Source: Heterobasidion occidentale | Lineage: Eukaryota; Basidiomycota; Agaricomycetes; Russulales; Bondarzewiaceae | Assembly: GCA_039111635.1 (NCBI GenBank) | Contig: JBCAQO010000001.1 | Location: forward strand, 2,294,001-2,358,000 | Direction of reading: 5' to 3' | Length of the DNA stretch: 64,000 nucleotides | In this document: in pieces, positions 10,552 to 28,443 of the stretch | Layout of the letters: the number at the start of each line of letters is the position of its first letter | Position numbering within the stretch: the stretch's first letter is position 1 | The notes under the pieces: generated by a model | Told to the model about the DNA's origin: nothing | Databases searched by the model: none | What the model saw: only the letters and a program-made list of their open reading frames with translations | Made by a program: the position numbers and the translations under genes

Positions 10552-11492
10552 AAACTACAATGTGCTACCGCTCTTCAACGGCACGTTGATTTGATCTACA
10601 TCTTCTCTCTTGATCTGCACATACAAATTCAGTTTGATCTTTTCTTGCACTTTTTCCATTGTATTCCTTCTTGACAATTGACGACACTTACACGATCTAG
10701 TCCTGATTCAGCTCAAAGTCCTCGGAATTGAAAAAGTGACGTAGAATATATCTTTACGGTTCTGAAATATCTTGTTGTCTTTGACTCTTAGCTGTAATTC
10801 AGCGTTGGCTACGCCGGTAGTAAACCACTTCTGCCCAGTCCTACAGAACAACATGGTCATGATGTACATTGCATAGGTTTAGAGTGCATGCTGCTCCTGT
10901 ACAAACGGTGTCCCCACGCATGATGTCCATCCGATGGACATCATGCGTGGGGACAGAGTCCTTTCTACAGAAACACTTATGAAATTCGAATCCGTTGGTT
11001 CATTCTACGCTACTGACGCGGTGTTCCCATCGTGTTCAGTGTTCAACTCAAGTGCACTACAACTGCCAACTCAATGGAATCTCACAAGCAGTTACAGAAG
11101 AGTATCAGAACCCTATGCTTTAGGTCAAAGCGAGATTTTGAAATAGCATTCATGAGGACTACAGTTCGACGACTGTCTTGAGCACGGTATGCTTTTGGGA
11201 GCTGGTTATCGAACGGACCCGGACAGGGTTCATGATGTAATGCGTCAAGTGCGCCGGTTTGTGAGATGCATCAGAGTACAATCAGTTGTGGAAGCGAAAT
11301 TACATATGTAGGCGGTCAAGATACATCAGGGATCAAGATGAGATATGACATGTTCCTGTTTTGAGACTTACAATACATTAAGCGATAGGAATTCTAGGAC
11401 AACTACTCAGGAGGTACACTAATCGTGGTCAAAAAATACACGCACCAGTGAGTTAGTTTCCCCTTCACTCGTTTTTGTTCAATCTATAAGAA
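10552..11492. other. Convergent intergenic region containing a palindrome
   Basis: This 941-bp AT-richer gap separates two convergent 3' ends. Apart from the 47-bp palindrome at 10909-10955 I see only AT-rich tracts and short chance frames, none with splice-supported coding character. Confidence 0.5.
10909..10955. repeat. 47-bp palindrome (two 23-nt arms, 1-nt spacer)
   Basis: The left arm at 10909-10931 begins TGTCCCCACGCATGATG and the right arm at 10933-10955 is its exact reverse complement, with a single C at 10932 between them. All 23 base pairs match and pairing stops at the next base on each side. As RNA it would fold to a hairpin with almost no loop; as DNA it could extrude a cruciform. 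It sits roughly in the middle of a convergent intergenic gap. Confidence 0.95.
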
Positions 11493-14456
11493 TTATGTTG
11501 TTAGCTGTAAATCAGGCGAAAAATGAACACAGCGGACAGCATCGACCAATTCTTTTCCATCGCGCGCGAGTCTCTCTTTGAGGATGGCCCTCTCCATTGG
11601 TGAATGACGATCAGAGTCTTCGAGCAACTTTCGGATCTCGCTACACAATGCAGTCGTCCAAGGCGACGTGACTATCCACTGCACTGAATGACACGCATGT
11701 TAACCAAATATGCAAGGAGAAGCGTGCGCGTATTTTAGCACAGAAAATCCATACTTAGCCCAGAATCAGCACTTTCCAGCAAGCGAACCAGTCCACGACA
11801 GACAGTCGGAGCGGTGAGAAGAGAAAGAGGCTTATCGTCGGCAAAAAAACGATGTGAGAGTGTCAAGATCAGTGTGTCGCGCAGTAAGTTCCAGGATTCG
11901 GCACAGGCAAGGTTGTCAGCGACCGGTGAGGATGTGGCAAGGATGCATGATGATAGAGTGGCTGTTAATATGGATGAGATACCGACATGGAAAGTGAACT
12001 CAGTGCTTACAAGCAGCCAAGACATCTGATGGACCGCTAAGAATAGTCAACTGCCAAAGAGTCTCAAAGTTCCACAGCTTCACAATTTTTTCATACGCTG
12101 GGTCAGCACAGAGAAATTCTAGAGTTAAGAGCGCGATGACGAGGCTGCAAACTAATGCACGGCACGGAGAAGGGTTCTCCAAGAGGTGGTCTACAAGGTC
12201 AGATAGAAAGGGAGAAGCCACGTTCTGGTGCAGAGGCAGGGAAATATTATTGTGCCACACAATAGTAAGGAACTTGAGCATAAGAGCGATTGAGAGCATG
12301 GTGCAATCTGTGAGGACCCGTTCTTTTGCGTTGTTAACTTCCTGTGGACCTGTTTCAACGTATGAAGATTAAGGAGTCTGCCAAGAAACCCAAACCGTCT
12401 CAGAGCTACTAATCCTTTTATGTCGAGGTCAGAGAAAGTAGACTTGAGTGATACAGACTCACTTCTCTCTAATATCAAAATCAACTGTAAGTCGTGATGC
12501 TCCAACATGTCCTTGAACGCCTTTTGTAATGACCCACGCTTCACGTAGATCAACGATTCCGTGATGAGTTCTTTGACTCCAGACCCAGTCAACTTTTACA
12601 AAGGAAAAAATACCACTGAGCAGAAGACTAACTTGACAATTCAAGTTTCGTGTCACCTAGTAAGGCCCATAAAGTGAATAGGTACCTCGCCATGACAGAG
12701 GTCGGGGTAACATTCAAGTTTTGAATGGGATTCATGATACGTGCGATTGCCCAGCAGCATTTGTAGAGTACGTCCAGAGCTGCAGCAGGTGCATCGCCAA
12801 GTTTGAGGGACAACAACATTGCAACACCGTGATGTAGCAATTGCTAGGCAGGCTATGGTGTCAAAGACGTTAGAAACGTGCAAAGAACTGCATACCAGTA
12901 TAAAGGCCTCAGCTCCCCGTGCATTGGTGACCAGCACTTCTGATAGCTGAACATCCCACGGCCAATCGTCGGTGACCCCGTCTTTGCGACAGTCACCTAG
13001 GTGATACAGCCAAGTTGCTGTCTGAAGGAATCGTCAACTCAAAATTTCATCTCCAAGAAAGAGAAGAATTGCAGACACAATAGGAGATGGACTCTACATC
13101 GACACACCGAGGATCGGCCCAGATTTCCCAACACCAAGGAATAAACCTGCCCCATCGGACGAGAATGGTCTGAGCTGGATCTAGTTCCAGCTGTGGAACA
13201 ATGGGTTGCATGGTATTACCAGGCCGGTCAAGTTGCATGATGTCTTGGATGAGACGTAAGAATAACGTCTGTGTATATGGCTCGTATGAGGATGATGAGA
13301 TTTTGACATGAGAAGGTTCCGTTTGCGATTCAATCATCTGAAGGTTTGTTTTGTACATTACCATGGACCGATACGGCGACAGAATATATACTCACGGTGT
13401 ATAAGGATATTACCATGGCGTAGGCAATCCTCTGCTGTGTATCCAGACAGATAGAGCGCCCGTGTACACTTGTATCATTGGTTTCGTAGTTGTTCGAGGA
13501 TTGCTTGAGGATGTAGCTACGCAAAATGCTTCGAAGCTTTGATACCCTTGTGCTGTGACTGAGGTCAGTAGTGATCAATCACTTGAGAGTGAATTCTTGC
13601 CTGTCCATTCGAATTTTGCCTTCATCCATCAACCGAGGATCACACGTCAACTGAGGATGCACGATATATGCGGCAAATAAGAGTCGCAAGGTCAACCGTG
13701 CAAGGGCAGGACTTGCATGTTCTGATGCCAGTAGATCGGGAACAGCATCCCAGCGACCTATGCACCGTAAGAGGGGTAGTCATGGCAAGGGACAAAGAGA
13801 CACTCACGAGGGAGCTGAGTCGCAGTCCTTATGGCATCGTCCTCTCGCTGCTTGTGCAGGCTATTGAAAGCCTGCGCGCTAGCGAGATCAAAATGTATTC
13901 CGCTCACAACCACAAGAGTAGCGTCGGATAGTTTGGTTAAGATCACATCGACCCAGCACACGACGACTGATGGCGCTGTTCCAGGTGCGATGGAACGAGC
14001 AGCGATGCTGTAGAATGCCTGTCGATACTCAAAGAGCTTTGACAAAAAGATAGGAGAAGCTTCAGGCACTGTCAGCAACAGTCGGGTATCATAGATTATA
14101 TGCATACTGAGCTCCAGAAAATATCTAAGGAGATTCAGCAACCTAGCATTGGAAGACCTCGCACATATAATTTCATCTAAAAGGCATAAAATCATCTTTG
14201 AGGCATGGTGTATGCGCTCATAAACCCTCGGATTCTGTATCGTTCAGAATGTGAAATCTCACGACGGACTGGTACTCACGGTAACGGCTTGCATATCGAT
14301 GTCCGTGAGAATGGAAATAGCGTTCTTCACGTCCTCCGTCGATACCTCTTCACTTGATATGTCGATCTGGCTTCCTTGCATGATCGCGCGAGTAAATTCG
14401 ACCGCATTCCATGTGCCTGAAGTGCATTCGGACTCTGAGTCTGTGTCGCTGTCCAT
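11493..14456 (-). CDS. Uncharacterised multi-exon helical protein
   Basis: I do not recognise this protein. The ATG at 14456 opens an acidic N-terminus, MDSDTDSESECTSGTWNAVE, followed by FTRAIMQGSQIDISSEEV and DVKNAISILTDIDMQAV. Later exons are leucine-rich and helical, for example MILCLLDEIICARSSNARLL, LFEYRQAFYSIAARSIAPG, LSDLVDHLLENPSPCRALVC and LRDTLILTLSHRFFADDKP. The last exon reads WTTALCSEIRKLLEDSDRH and ends CVHFSPDLQLTT with the stop at 11493. The repeated amphipathic helices suggest an ARM/HEAT-like solenoid, but I cannot count clean repeats. More than ten small introns are implied, and not every junction was resolved. A large nuclear scaffold or transport factor is possible; this is speculation. 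Its start lies 187 bp downstream of the RPC37 stop on the same strand. Confidence 0.6.
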
Positions 14457-14643
14457 AACCGGTTTGAAGATGATGCAGCGGTGAAGAGCGGTGAACACGA
14501 CGATCAAGGTCAAACTCGGCGTCTGTGGCCGAGTTTGATGCGCCCAAAAGTTCTCACGCTCGCGTTCATACAGGATTTCCTCGAAATATACGTTGAATGA
14601 AAGCAAACGCGTTCAACAATGCAACGTACACAAATTTGATTCA

Positions 14644-15615
14644 TCATAACCCTTGGATATCCTTAAGAAATGAGATTACTTTTGACTTGCAATCCAGGTC
14701 TTCTCTATTTTGTGAGAATAGGGCTTCATACGCCTCTTCACAGTCAGCAGTCTAGCGGTCGTGAAGACGTTTCGGTTCATAATGACCCACACTATATAGA
14801 GGGTTTGAGGCTCACCTCGCCATCGTGGTAATGGAAATCCTGCCAGTCTTCATCCTCCTCCGCGCGGATAGCCATAAGCATTTCTCGACGCACAGTAGAG
14901 AGACCGCCCGTAAGATTCTGACCCCCTTTATCTTCGCTTTTGCGAGCTGATACTTGAACATCTTTAGCGTCTACCACAGGATTTCTCTCTTTTTTTGGTG
15001 CGGATACATGAGCCGGCTCATCCGGATCAGGAGGTGGTCCATCGTCGGAATCAGAATCAAAACCAGCCCCTCCTCGCCGCTTACTCAACCGGGTCAATGC
15101 ATCAAGGTACGTCAAGGTCGGTCTGAATTGGTGGGTTTCGTCAATCTGGTGCAGATGCAATTGCCCTAAAACTCATGTTCAATTTGACCACACCAAATGA
15201 CAAAAGCTTTCCGCGTACCATCGCGAACGATACCAAGCATATAAGCACCCGTATGAGGAATTTGCTCGCTCCGCAAGCGCAGTTCAGAAAGTCGAGGTGC
15301 TTCACCCTCCTTCAGCTTCACCCTACCTACATCCTGGTTCTTCTCTTTATCATCTTCCAGACGCCCTATCCCCAGCTCCGTTGATTTTTCGCCGTTCCAA
15401 ACTTCTGGTCGAGTGTCTACTGGGATGTGAATCTCCAGTCGCTTTGTGTTTGGTTTGAGGCGTGCTCGTATGCGCTTTCCACTCAAAGTTGCAGATGGCG
15501 GAACCTGCAATGGTCGACTGAGGAGAGGAAACTGATGCAGGTGGACATTGGGAGCAAGGTTATTCGAGAGATGAATTGGAAGGATGGACACCACCGGATC
15601 GTCTGAGTTGATCAT
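14644..15615 (-). CDS. RPC37: DNA-directed RNA polymerase III subunit RPC37/RPC5
   Basis: The ATG at 15615 opens MINSDDPVVSILPIHLSNNL, followed by the SGKRIRARLKPNTKRLEIHI segment typical of the Sin-like Rpc5 family. A 53-nt intron (donor after GIVRDG) gives VRDGQLHLHQIDETHQFRPT and LTYLD. A second intron, with donor GAG|gtgagc near 14803, leads to the last exon, TADCEEAYEALFSQNREDLD through VISFLKDIQGL with TGA at 14644-14646. RPC37 pairs with RPC53 as the TFIIF-like subcomplex of Pol III, on the lobe near the active site, and acts in initiation, termination and reinitiation on tRNA and 5S genes. Reading straight through either intron would create an early stop, which supports the splicing. 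The protein is complete at roughly 285 residues. Confidence 0.85.
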
Positions 15616-15742
15616 TGTGAAGTAGATGAGGCGTGGGAAATACAACATGGAGCAGCCTTCGTACATTTTCTCACAAATGCGCTTTTGGTACCAACTGGTA
15701 CCAACCAACCCACTTTGAACCAGCTAATTTTTGTGACTAATA

Positions 15743-18700
15743 TCAGTGCAAGACAACATTCAGAATCGAATTCTGCTGCTGCTCGTCACTGTCCTTTTCC
15801 AATTTGAGTTTACCCATGACCGCCATTGCCACCTCCATCCATAACACCTGTGACTCCGTCAAAGGCTTCCCACGCAATTGACTAGCCAGGAGGAGGTTGA
15901 GTTGTGTCCGCAAATATTTGAGAGCGACGTTAGTCTTTGGCGGTACACGGAATTTGATCTTGCGATCAATGAAGGCGGAGTCGGATATGAGCTGTATTAT
16001 TATTAGTCCTTGAACTAAGTGACCATCTCTGTATGACGCACCTTGAATTCGCATTCACCACACAAAAGTAACAGTGCAATATCATCCACAGGACCGGTCT
16101 CCCAAGCATATAGCTTCTTCGAGTGCCTACAATTAATAACGCATTGAGACTCAATGACGCATTCTGACTGGAGATAGACTCACATCAATGTGAAGTACGT
16201 CAAATGATTCACTCCAAAATCAGTAAGCTTCCTTCTGAAGTTCACAGAAGATGGATGGAAAGAAACGGCCTGATTGTTGGTGATCGTTCGCATCTGCGAG
16301 TTGGAATCTATAGATAAAATTTTAGGATATAAACCAGCTGCCAACGCTGCGTTCATGAGGGCGACATTTGAAGAATTGCTATCCAGCTCTGCTGGCACGG
16401 AGATGAACCGAGTGCGATTTCGACCATAGCGTGCTCTACATGGAGCATTAGCAAACAGCTATGAAGCGCCCTCGGATACGCGTGTATAAAGAACTGACCG
16501 ACTAAGTTCCTTCACAAAAGCTCTGTCAGCTTGGATGAACCCAGAATCGATCAGATAGCCCAGGAATTGTTGGCGAAGCTCTTCGATTTGTTGCAGGTTC
16601 TAGCGTTTGAAGAGAGTCAGAACAGGTCAAGTATAGAAGGGGACAATAGGCTACCTGGTGACTAAGGAAATTCTTCCTGCAAAACTTCCGCACAAAACTA
16701 GGATTCGCGGAGGCCCGACGCCAACTCGAGAACGCATTATGCAACGTTAAAAAGTCAGAGTTTTCTACATTTATCAAAGTAAGCTGAGGCGAATAGACAG
16801 TCGACGAACAGCACATACCTGTCCGGAATGAAAGTTTAGCTCGATCAGCCTCATCTTCGTGACCGAACGGGGTCAGGAATGGAGACTTTGAGTTCAATGT
16901 CGCAGCAATAGTGAGAGCAGGGTCGAGACATCGGAAAAGGGCTGCAGTCAAAAGGAATTTTCCGAGATGGACATCCGTTGGTAAAGCACTGAGCAAACGT
17001 CCCATTGGCGTGATTTCTTCGGTAGATGTGAGTGCGCGAACCTTGAGACGAGTCAAAGATCAGTTTCTGTTGATTTAATAAGATTGTACACATGAAAAGA
17101 CCGACTTCGATTAACATTGATACAGCTCTCTGGATATTGATTGAAGAAGGAGGATCCAATGCACGCGACAACACATCTTCGATAGAAGAGCCCAGTTTAA
17201 CCTTCAAGATCTTGATTCGCAATGCAAGGTCAGATAAACTCAGGCGCATCATCTCAGGCAGTGGATGATCAGCCAACTGTCAAGAAACAATCAGCAAGTG
17301 ATGATTTGGTGATTGCAAAGAAGTCTTACTTGGGTATCATGACGAATCTTGGTGAAGAGGTGGAAGCATAAGCCATTTTGCACACGACCCGATCGCCCTC
17401 GCCTCTGTGCGGCATTGCTTTTCGCAATGAAAGTCTCGACTAGACGACTGATTTGCCGTTTTTCGTCAAACCTATGTCAGTACGTTAGTATGAGTTGACT
17501 CAAAAGGATTCAATCCAACCTCATCTCTCGATGCTTTCCAGAATCAATGACACAAGTGATGTCGGGTATGGTAATCCCGGTCTCCGCAATATTAGTGGCT
17601 GAAGACATGAGGTTTAGTACGTCTTTCAAGAGTCGGTATATTTCACTCACCAATCACAATCTTTCGTATACCAGGCGGCGGAATATCGAACACTGCACCT
17701 TGATTTTCACTCGAGATCGTGGAGTGCAACGGATACACCAGAAAGCCTTGACCTGGCCCAAATAGCGGGTGGTCTGCTAGAAGATCGTTGAGACGACGAA
17801 TCTCTCCAATACCAGGCATGAAGATGAGGATGGCAGCTGAATACGACGCATAACTCTCATCTTCGAAGCAGATTCGTTCCAACAGCCTCATGATCAAGTC
17901 ATAGAGCATGACGCGTTCATCAAGAAGGTTGATCGTCGTGCCAGTATTGGCAGAGTAGCGTTTCTCCAATTTGACGTTTTCAGATGAAGACTCCTCATCG
18001 TCATCTTCATTGGCTGCCGTCTCTTCGGTCCACTCCGTTCGCTTCTTGCCTCGATAAAACTTCTCGTGAACTAGAACAAATGTAACTTAGTAGGGATACA
18101 CAGGGATGAGAGATGCTATACGCACGTCGCTTGGCGTAGGGGGAGTTCTCGGTGATCGACCATTTAGTGAGCTCCACCGCATCTTCCAAGAAACGGATGT
18201 CGACGGGAAATGTTCGCCCAGGTACATGAAGAATTGGACAGCCGCCAAAATAGTCTGAGATTTTCTCTGCGTCAACCGTGGCAGACATGAGCACGATTCT
18301 ATCTTGTGTGAGCAATTTGACCAATAGACTCAGTGGGTGAGCAGCTTACTTCAGATCGCTACGCTGTTGGAGCAGAGATTTGAGGACAATTAATAGAAAG
18401 TCTGACTCGATACTGCGCTCGTGAACCTGAATAATTTGTGATATTAGATCACAACGATGATTTCCAAGTATGTTCTTACTTCGTCAATGACAATGTGCTA
18501 CGGAAAATAACGGGTCATTTTGGGTTTCACATGATCAGCTGTTGTGGCTTACGGTTATCTCGTCAAACGCAGTCCCCATCCCGCCCTGTCCACTGCCACC
18601 TTCCAACATCCGCAAAGCGATACCATTCGTAACGAACGCTAGCCGTGTGTTGCGTGTAGTGTTGCTTTCTAAACGAATGGAGTATCCGACAAGGGAGGCC

Positions 18701-21249
18701 ATAGTGCCGACGGCACCAGGAGCTTCTCCCAGCTCATGAGATACTCGTTGGGCAAGAGAAATGGCAGATATCCGGCGCGGCTCCGTACAGTAAATCTTGC
18801 AATGTTTACCGCGAGCAAGCTGATCTTCCAGAATATAAGTCGGAACCTGGGTGGACTTGCCGCTGAAAAAAGACAATTGAGTCCATGAGAGATACTCGAG
18901 GGTAAAATGATAGATCACCATCCAGTTTCGCCACTCAGCACCAAGATTTGTGATGACTCCAATGTAGAGATGATCTGGTCTCGATACTGGGCAATCGGAA
19001 GCTGATTGCGTTGAAGCTTCACACCTATCATCAGCAAAGTTATAGAGTTCAGAATCCTTATTATTGACTTACAAGCATGTCCTGGTAGGCCGGCGAAGCC
19101 TGCCGAGCTTTAAACATTGACGACAACTGTTCCGAGATAGTATCTTTGCTACCGTATGGTCCTCGAAAGGTGTTACTAGACCTCTCATCCGTAAGCTGCT
19201 TGCCGCTGACGCCAGTAGGCTAAATGACTCGGTTAAGCTGAGTCAGACCTGAAGAATGTTTTTGTCTGTACAAACCATTTCTCCGTCATCCATCTTGGGC
19301 TCAAGTATTCTTCTCAACTTCGACCAAACGGCCCTGTTCGCCGCGTCATCTGAAGCCTTCCGTTTGATTTCCAACTCGTCCCAGAGTTCACGAAAGACTG
19401 GTGGAAGCAGTCGGAAGGAGGTCTGTCCAGAGCTAGAACTGGTTGAAGCAAACCCTTCAGATACCGGGAATGTCAACGAGTGAAGCGCCAGAGTAGCAAC
19501 GAATTGCTCTGCTTGACCCTCGTCATAGCACGCAGTATCCATCATCGTCCACTCCCCTTCCTTACCAGTACCCCAGCGAATACCGACGGAGGCCCTCTTT
19601 GCACGATATCCGCCAGACAATATCCGATACGAGATGACGGCAAAACGGTCGGATTTAGTGACCGTCTCCGTCAGCAAGACCTTCGGAGTGCGACCTGACC
19701 AATGCTTTGGAAGTGCCATATCACGGACCTGTAAAGTTATCCCCTGTTCGGTGGTTTCGGAAGTCGGCATCTCATCAAGAATCTCAAACATGCCACCTGC
19801 AGGCTCTTCAGCATCGTCTCCCCCGAAAAAGTCTGGTTTTGCTGCAGAGACAGGAATTGGAGCAGGTTCCAACTTTGGGGGGCGTCGTTTGACTGGAAGT
19901 ATGGACAAACCCTGCTGGAGAAATCTTTCGTCTTCGCGCAAGCGGGTCTGAAGACTCAACGCGTCTGCCTCGCGCCGCTTGGTTTGATACATAGCTTCTG
20001 CATCTCGTGCATCGAAAAAGTAATGCTCCTTGATGTCCTGTAAACGATTCTGCAGTCCTTTGACAAATGAAGGGTCGGCCACCTCTTCGGTTCGCCCTGA
20101 TGCAAAACTGTCCAGCTTGAGTTTCAGTCGAACATATTCTTGATTGGGATCGTCATCAGCATGGTCTGCGTCTGACGGAGATGCGTTATCATCGTAGACT
20201 CTTGCCAAGATACGGGCTTTAAGGTCTGCTTGTTCGTCTTCGAGATCCAATGGAAGGAGTATGGGAGGCGGATTAGAGCGTGGAGTGAAAGGCCGTGCAT
20301 TGGCATCCAGCCGCGACACCGTATTGGGAGTTGGGGGAGTTGAGGAAGGATTGGCCGTCGGCGTCCGTGGAGTGTGAGCGGAACTTGGAGCTACAGGTGT
20401 TACAGGAGGTTTGCTATCGGCATCGTTCGACGCTGTCGTAAAGAGGTTTGAGTGAGCCGTTCATCAAGGAGGGAGGGACGAAGTACCCTTATCCGGATTG
20501 AGTTCAAGTTCGGTGCAATTGATATAGAGCTATCGACCTTCAATGAGCTCCATGATCAATTACCCGTGGAGGTTCAACGCACCCAGTCAAATGCTTCCTG
20601 AAGATTGACACCATTAATAGTCCGAAGACATTCCTCGACTCGCTCTTCCGAGAAACCCAAGCGTCGTAGGACACCATAGGTGATCCCTAGCCGAGCAATG
20701 GCTTTTTCTTCAGACTCGTCTACTAGCCGCTTCCCTGTCCGATGCATGAGGAAATACCTTTAAACAATCTGTCAAATATTGCACTTACCTTCATCCCCTC
20801 GACATTCAGTGATCAAATGCATGATGTGGTTCACGGCATCACTGTCAAGGTCAATTGAAGGTAGAGTCTTTGAATAGCGCCTGTCTATCTCGATACTCTG
20901 TTCATGTGGATGTAAACCTGCAATCTAGCGGCATAGAAGCTGAAATAAACCAATGCAATACCTTGATTGTCCTCGTGATCTCCTTCTCTGTTTTATCCTG
21001 CAACTTGTCGACTAGGTTCTGAAGTGACTGTTCCTCGACTTTCTCCGGATCGAATTCGTCGACCAAAGGTTGGCCCGGAGTCTGGGACCCCAGTTTCTGA
21101 GCATCGGGCTCAGGGTTATGTATACCCTGCTGCTCGGCTTGACTGGTTTCCTCTGGAACCTCTACTACAGGAACGACCTTTTTGGGCTGCGACGTCGTCG
21201 CAAAGCCACGGACGATCGGCTTCAGCTGCGTTCTCTTCTTCTTGGCCAT
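15743..21249 (-). CDS. DEAH-box ATP-dependent RNA helicase, DHX29/Ucp12-like
   Basis: The ATG at 21249 opens [24 protein letters not shown]-like segment follows near 20600-20730 ([20 protein letters not shown]), then a central region ending before [20 protein letters not shown]. Helicase motifs are complete: GETGCGKST (motif I, split by an intron at 18863-18918), [15 protein letters not shown] (Ia), [13 protein letters not shown] (II, DEVH), [10 protein letters not shown] (III), and [12 protein letters not shown] (VI, with Ser where Ala is commoner). A C-terminal HA2/OB-fold region follows and the CDS stops at 15743. UBA plus DEAH architecture matches fission yeast Ucp12 and the DHX29/DHX57 group; DHX29 helps 40S ribosomes scan structured 5' leaders. 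A translation role is inferred from family. About 17 small introns are implied. The neighbouring RPC37 gene begins 127 bp downstream on the same strand. Confidence 0.85.
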
Positions 21250-21823
21250 TGGGATAGACCAAGGCCGACCTAGAGCTTTGATGACCTGACGGCTTCAGCA
21301 GCGGAGGTCGGTGGTTAGAATGGGTGGTACACTTGTCAAAGACAAGAAAACGAGTGATTGACCGCAGACGCGATTTCCTTCAGCCCAAGTAACGAGTTGG
21401 ATGGAGGTAGATGGTCTAGATTTTCGCAGGCAGCCAGGGATGAGAGAGATGCAGAAGAGTTGATTGTTGGTAAAAGCATGAGATCTGCACAATGCAGTGA
21501 ATGCACATACGGAGTCACAGGCAGTGGAAAAGGGTCAACCGAACACAGATCGACGATCTGACGGAGACGACAGCGCCGCCGTGCCGGCCGTGATTAGCCA
21601 TACCCTCATAATTCTCGTCTTCGGGATACCCTGCAACCGAGACGCCTTCAAAGTGATGCCGGGTTCAACAGAAAAGGAGAGACGTACTACGAAGACAACA
21701 TATGTATAGTATCCTAATGTACATATAGTATAACATGATCTATAAGAGGCTTGAGGTGAAGGATAAAGCAAATGTATACGGCAAAAACAAGAGATTCACA
21801 AAGCAAAGCATGCGACGGTCCTA

Positions 21824-27626
<5,803 letters not shown>

Positions 27627-28443
27627 GGCGGAACACGATGGCACAGAGGACGAGGAAGGCGCGCTTCGTCGACAGTGCAGAAAGTGCGCAGGAAAACAAA
27701 AGAGATGGCGACCCGCCTCGTGGGATCACTAGCGAGAAAGAGGAACAAATGAAGCTTGTCAAGGCCGAAGTGCCGTCAAGACTGTTGGAGGGCGCCTAAT
27801 GAAGCGGATTTGTGCTGGCGGCGGCGAGGGGACGACTGCGGGGGACGAGGGTGGTGTCGTCGAGGAGGGGAGGAGGAGAGGAGGGGCCAGTGATGGACCG
27901 GTGGGGGCAAGGCCGCAGTTGACGCGGAATCGCCGCCGTTTTCGTAGGTTGTGCTCTTTTTACATCTAGGTCGCATCCCTCCCTGGCTTTCCTTTTTGGG
28001 ATACGACGAACCCTCTGTTCCTTCGCTACGCTTGCGTGGACGAGTGGCCCACGCCCATATTATCACTTTGCATCCCACACGGAAACACCCTCAGCACAAC
28101 CCCAGCACCGTCCTGACGACTGTGGCGGTGGATCCCTCCGTGACAGAGACATGGTCCGAGCGCTACAGACGCCTGATATCCGACTCTGTTGGATTGTAAT
28201 ACGACGCCACACGCGACTCATATCTTCCCAACTTCGATCCAAACACTGACATCCGCTTGCACATTCAGCCCATCACGCATCCTCTGCGTCACCCGCAACG
28301 TGTCTCTCTCACACAGCACCACTCCCGGCGCTCTCCCTCCCTTGCAATGTCATTGCCTTCTTCCATTCACACAATATACATTCCGAGAACACTGCTCATT
28401 CCATTTATGGAAACCAAGAAGCTGGCCAGGTGTAAGTGTCTTT
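27627..28443. other. INO80 upstream / FUM1 downstream region
   Basis: These 817 bp lie between the fumarase stop and the INO80 start, both on the minus strand. They should hold the INO80 promoter and 5' leader. The half nearest INO80 (about 27780-27930) is purine-rich on the plus strand, that is pyrimidine-rich on the transcribed sense strand, common in fungal promoters. No further gene is seen. Confidence 0.45.

Noticed and set aside
10934..11146. 70-codon frame starting in the palindrome
   Set aside because: The frame has no splice context, no recognisable motif and starts inside the inverted repeat, so I treat it as chance.
15166..15240. 26-nt ultra-short intron in RPC37
   Set aside because: A 53-nt intron using the donor GATG|gtacgc gives the family-typical VRDGQLHLHQI and keeps frame, so the shorter option is unnecessary.
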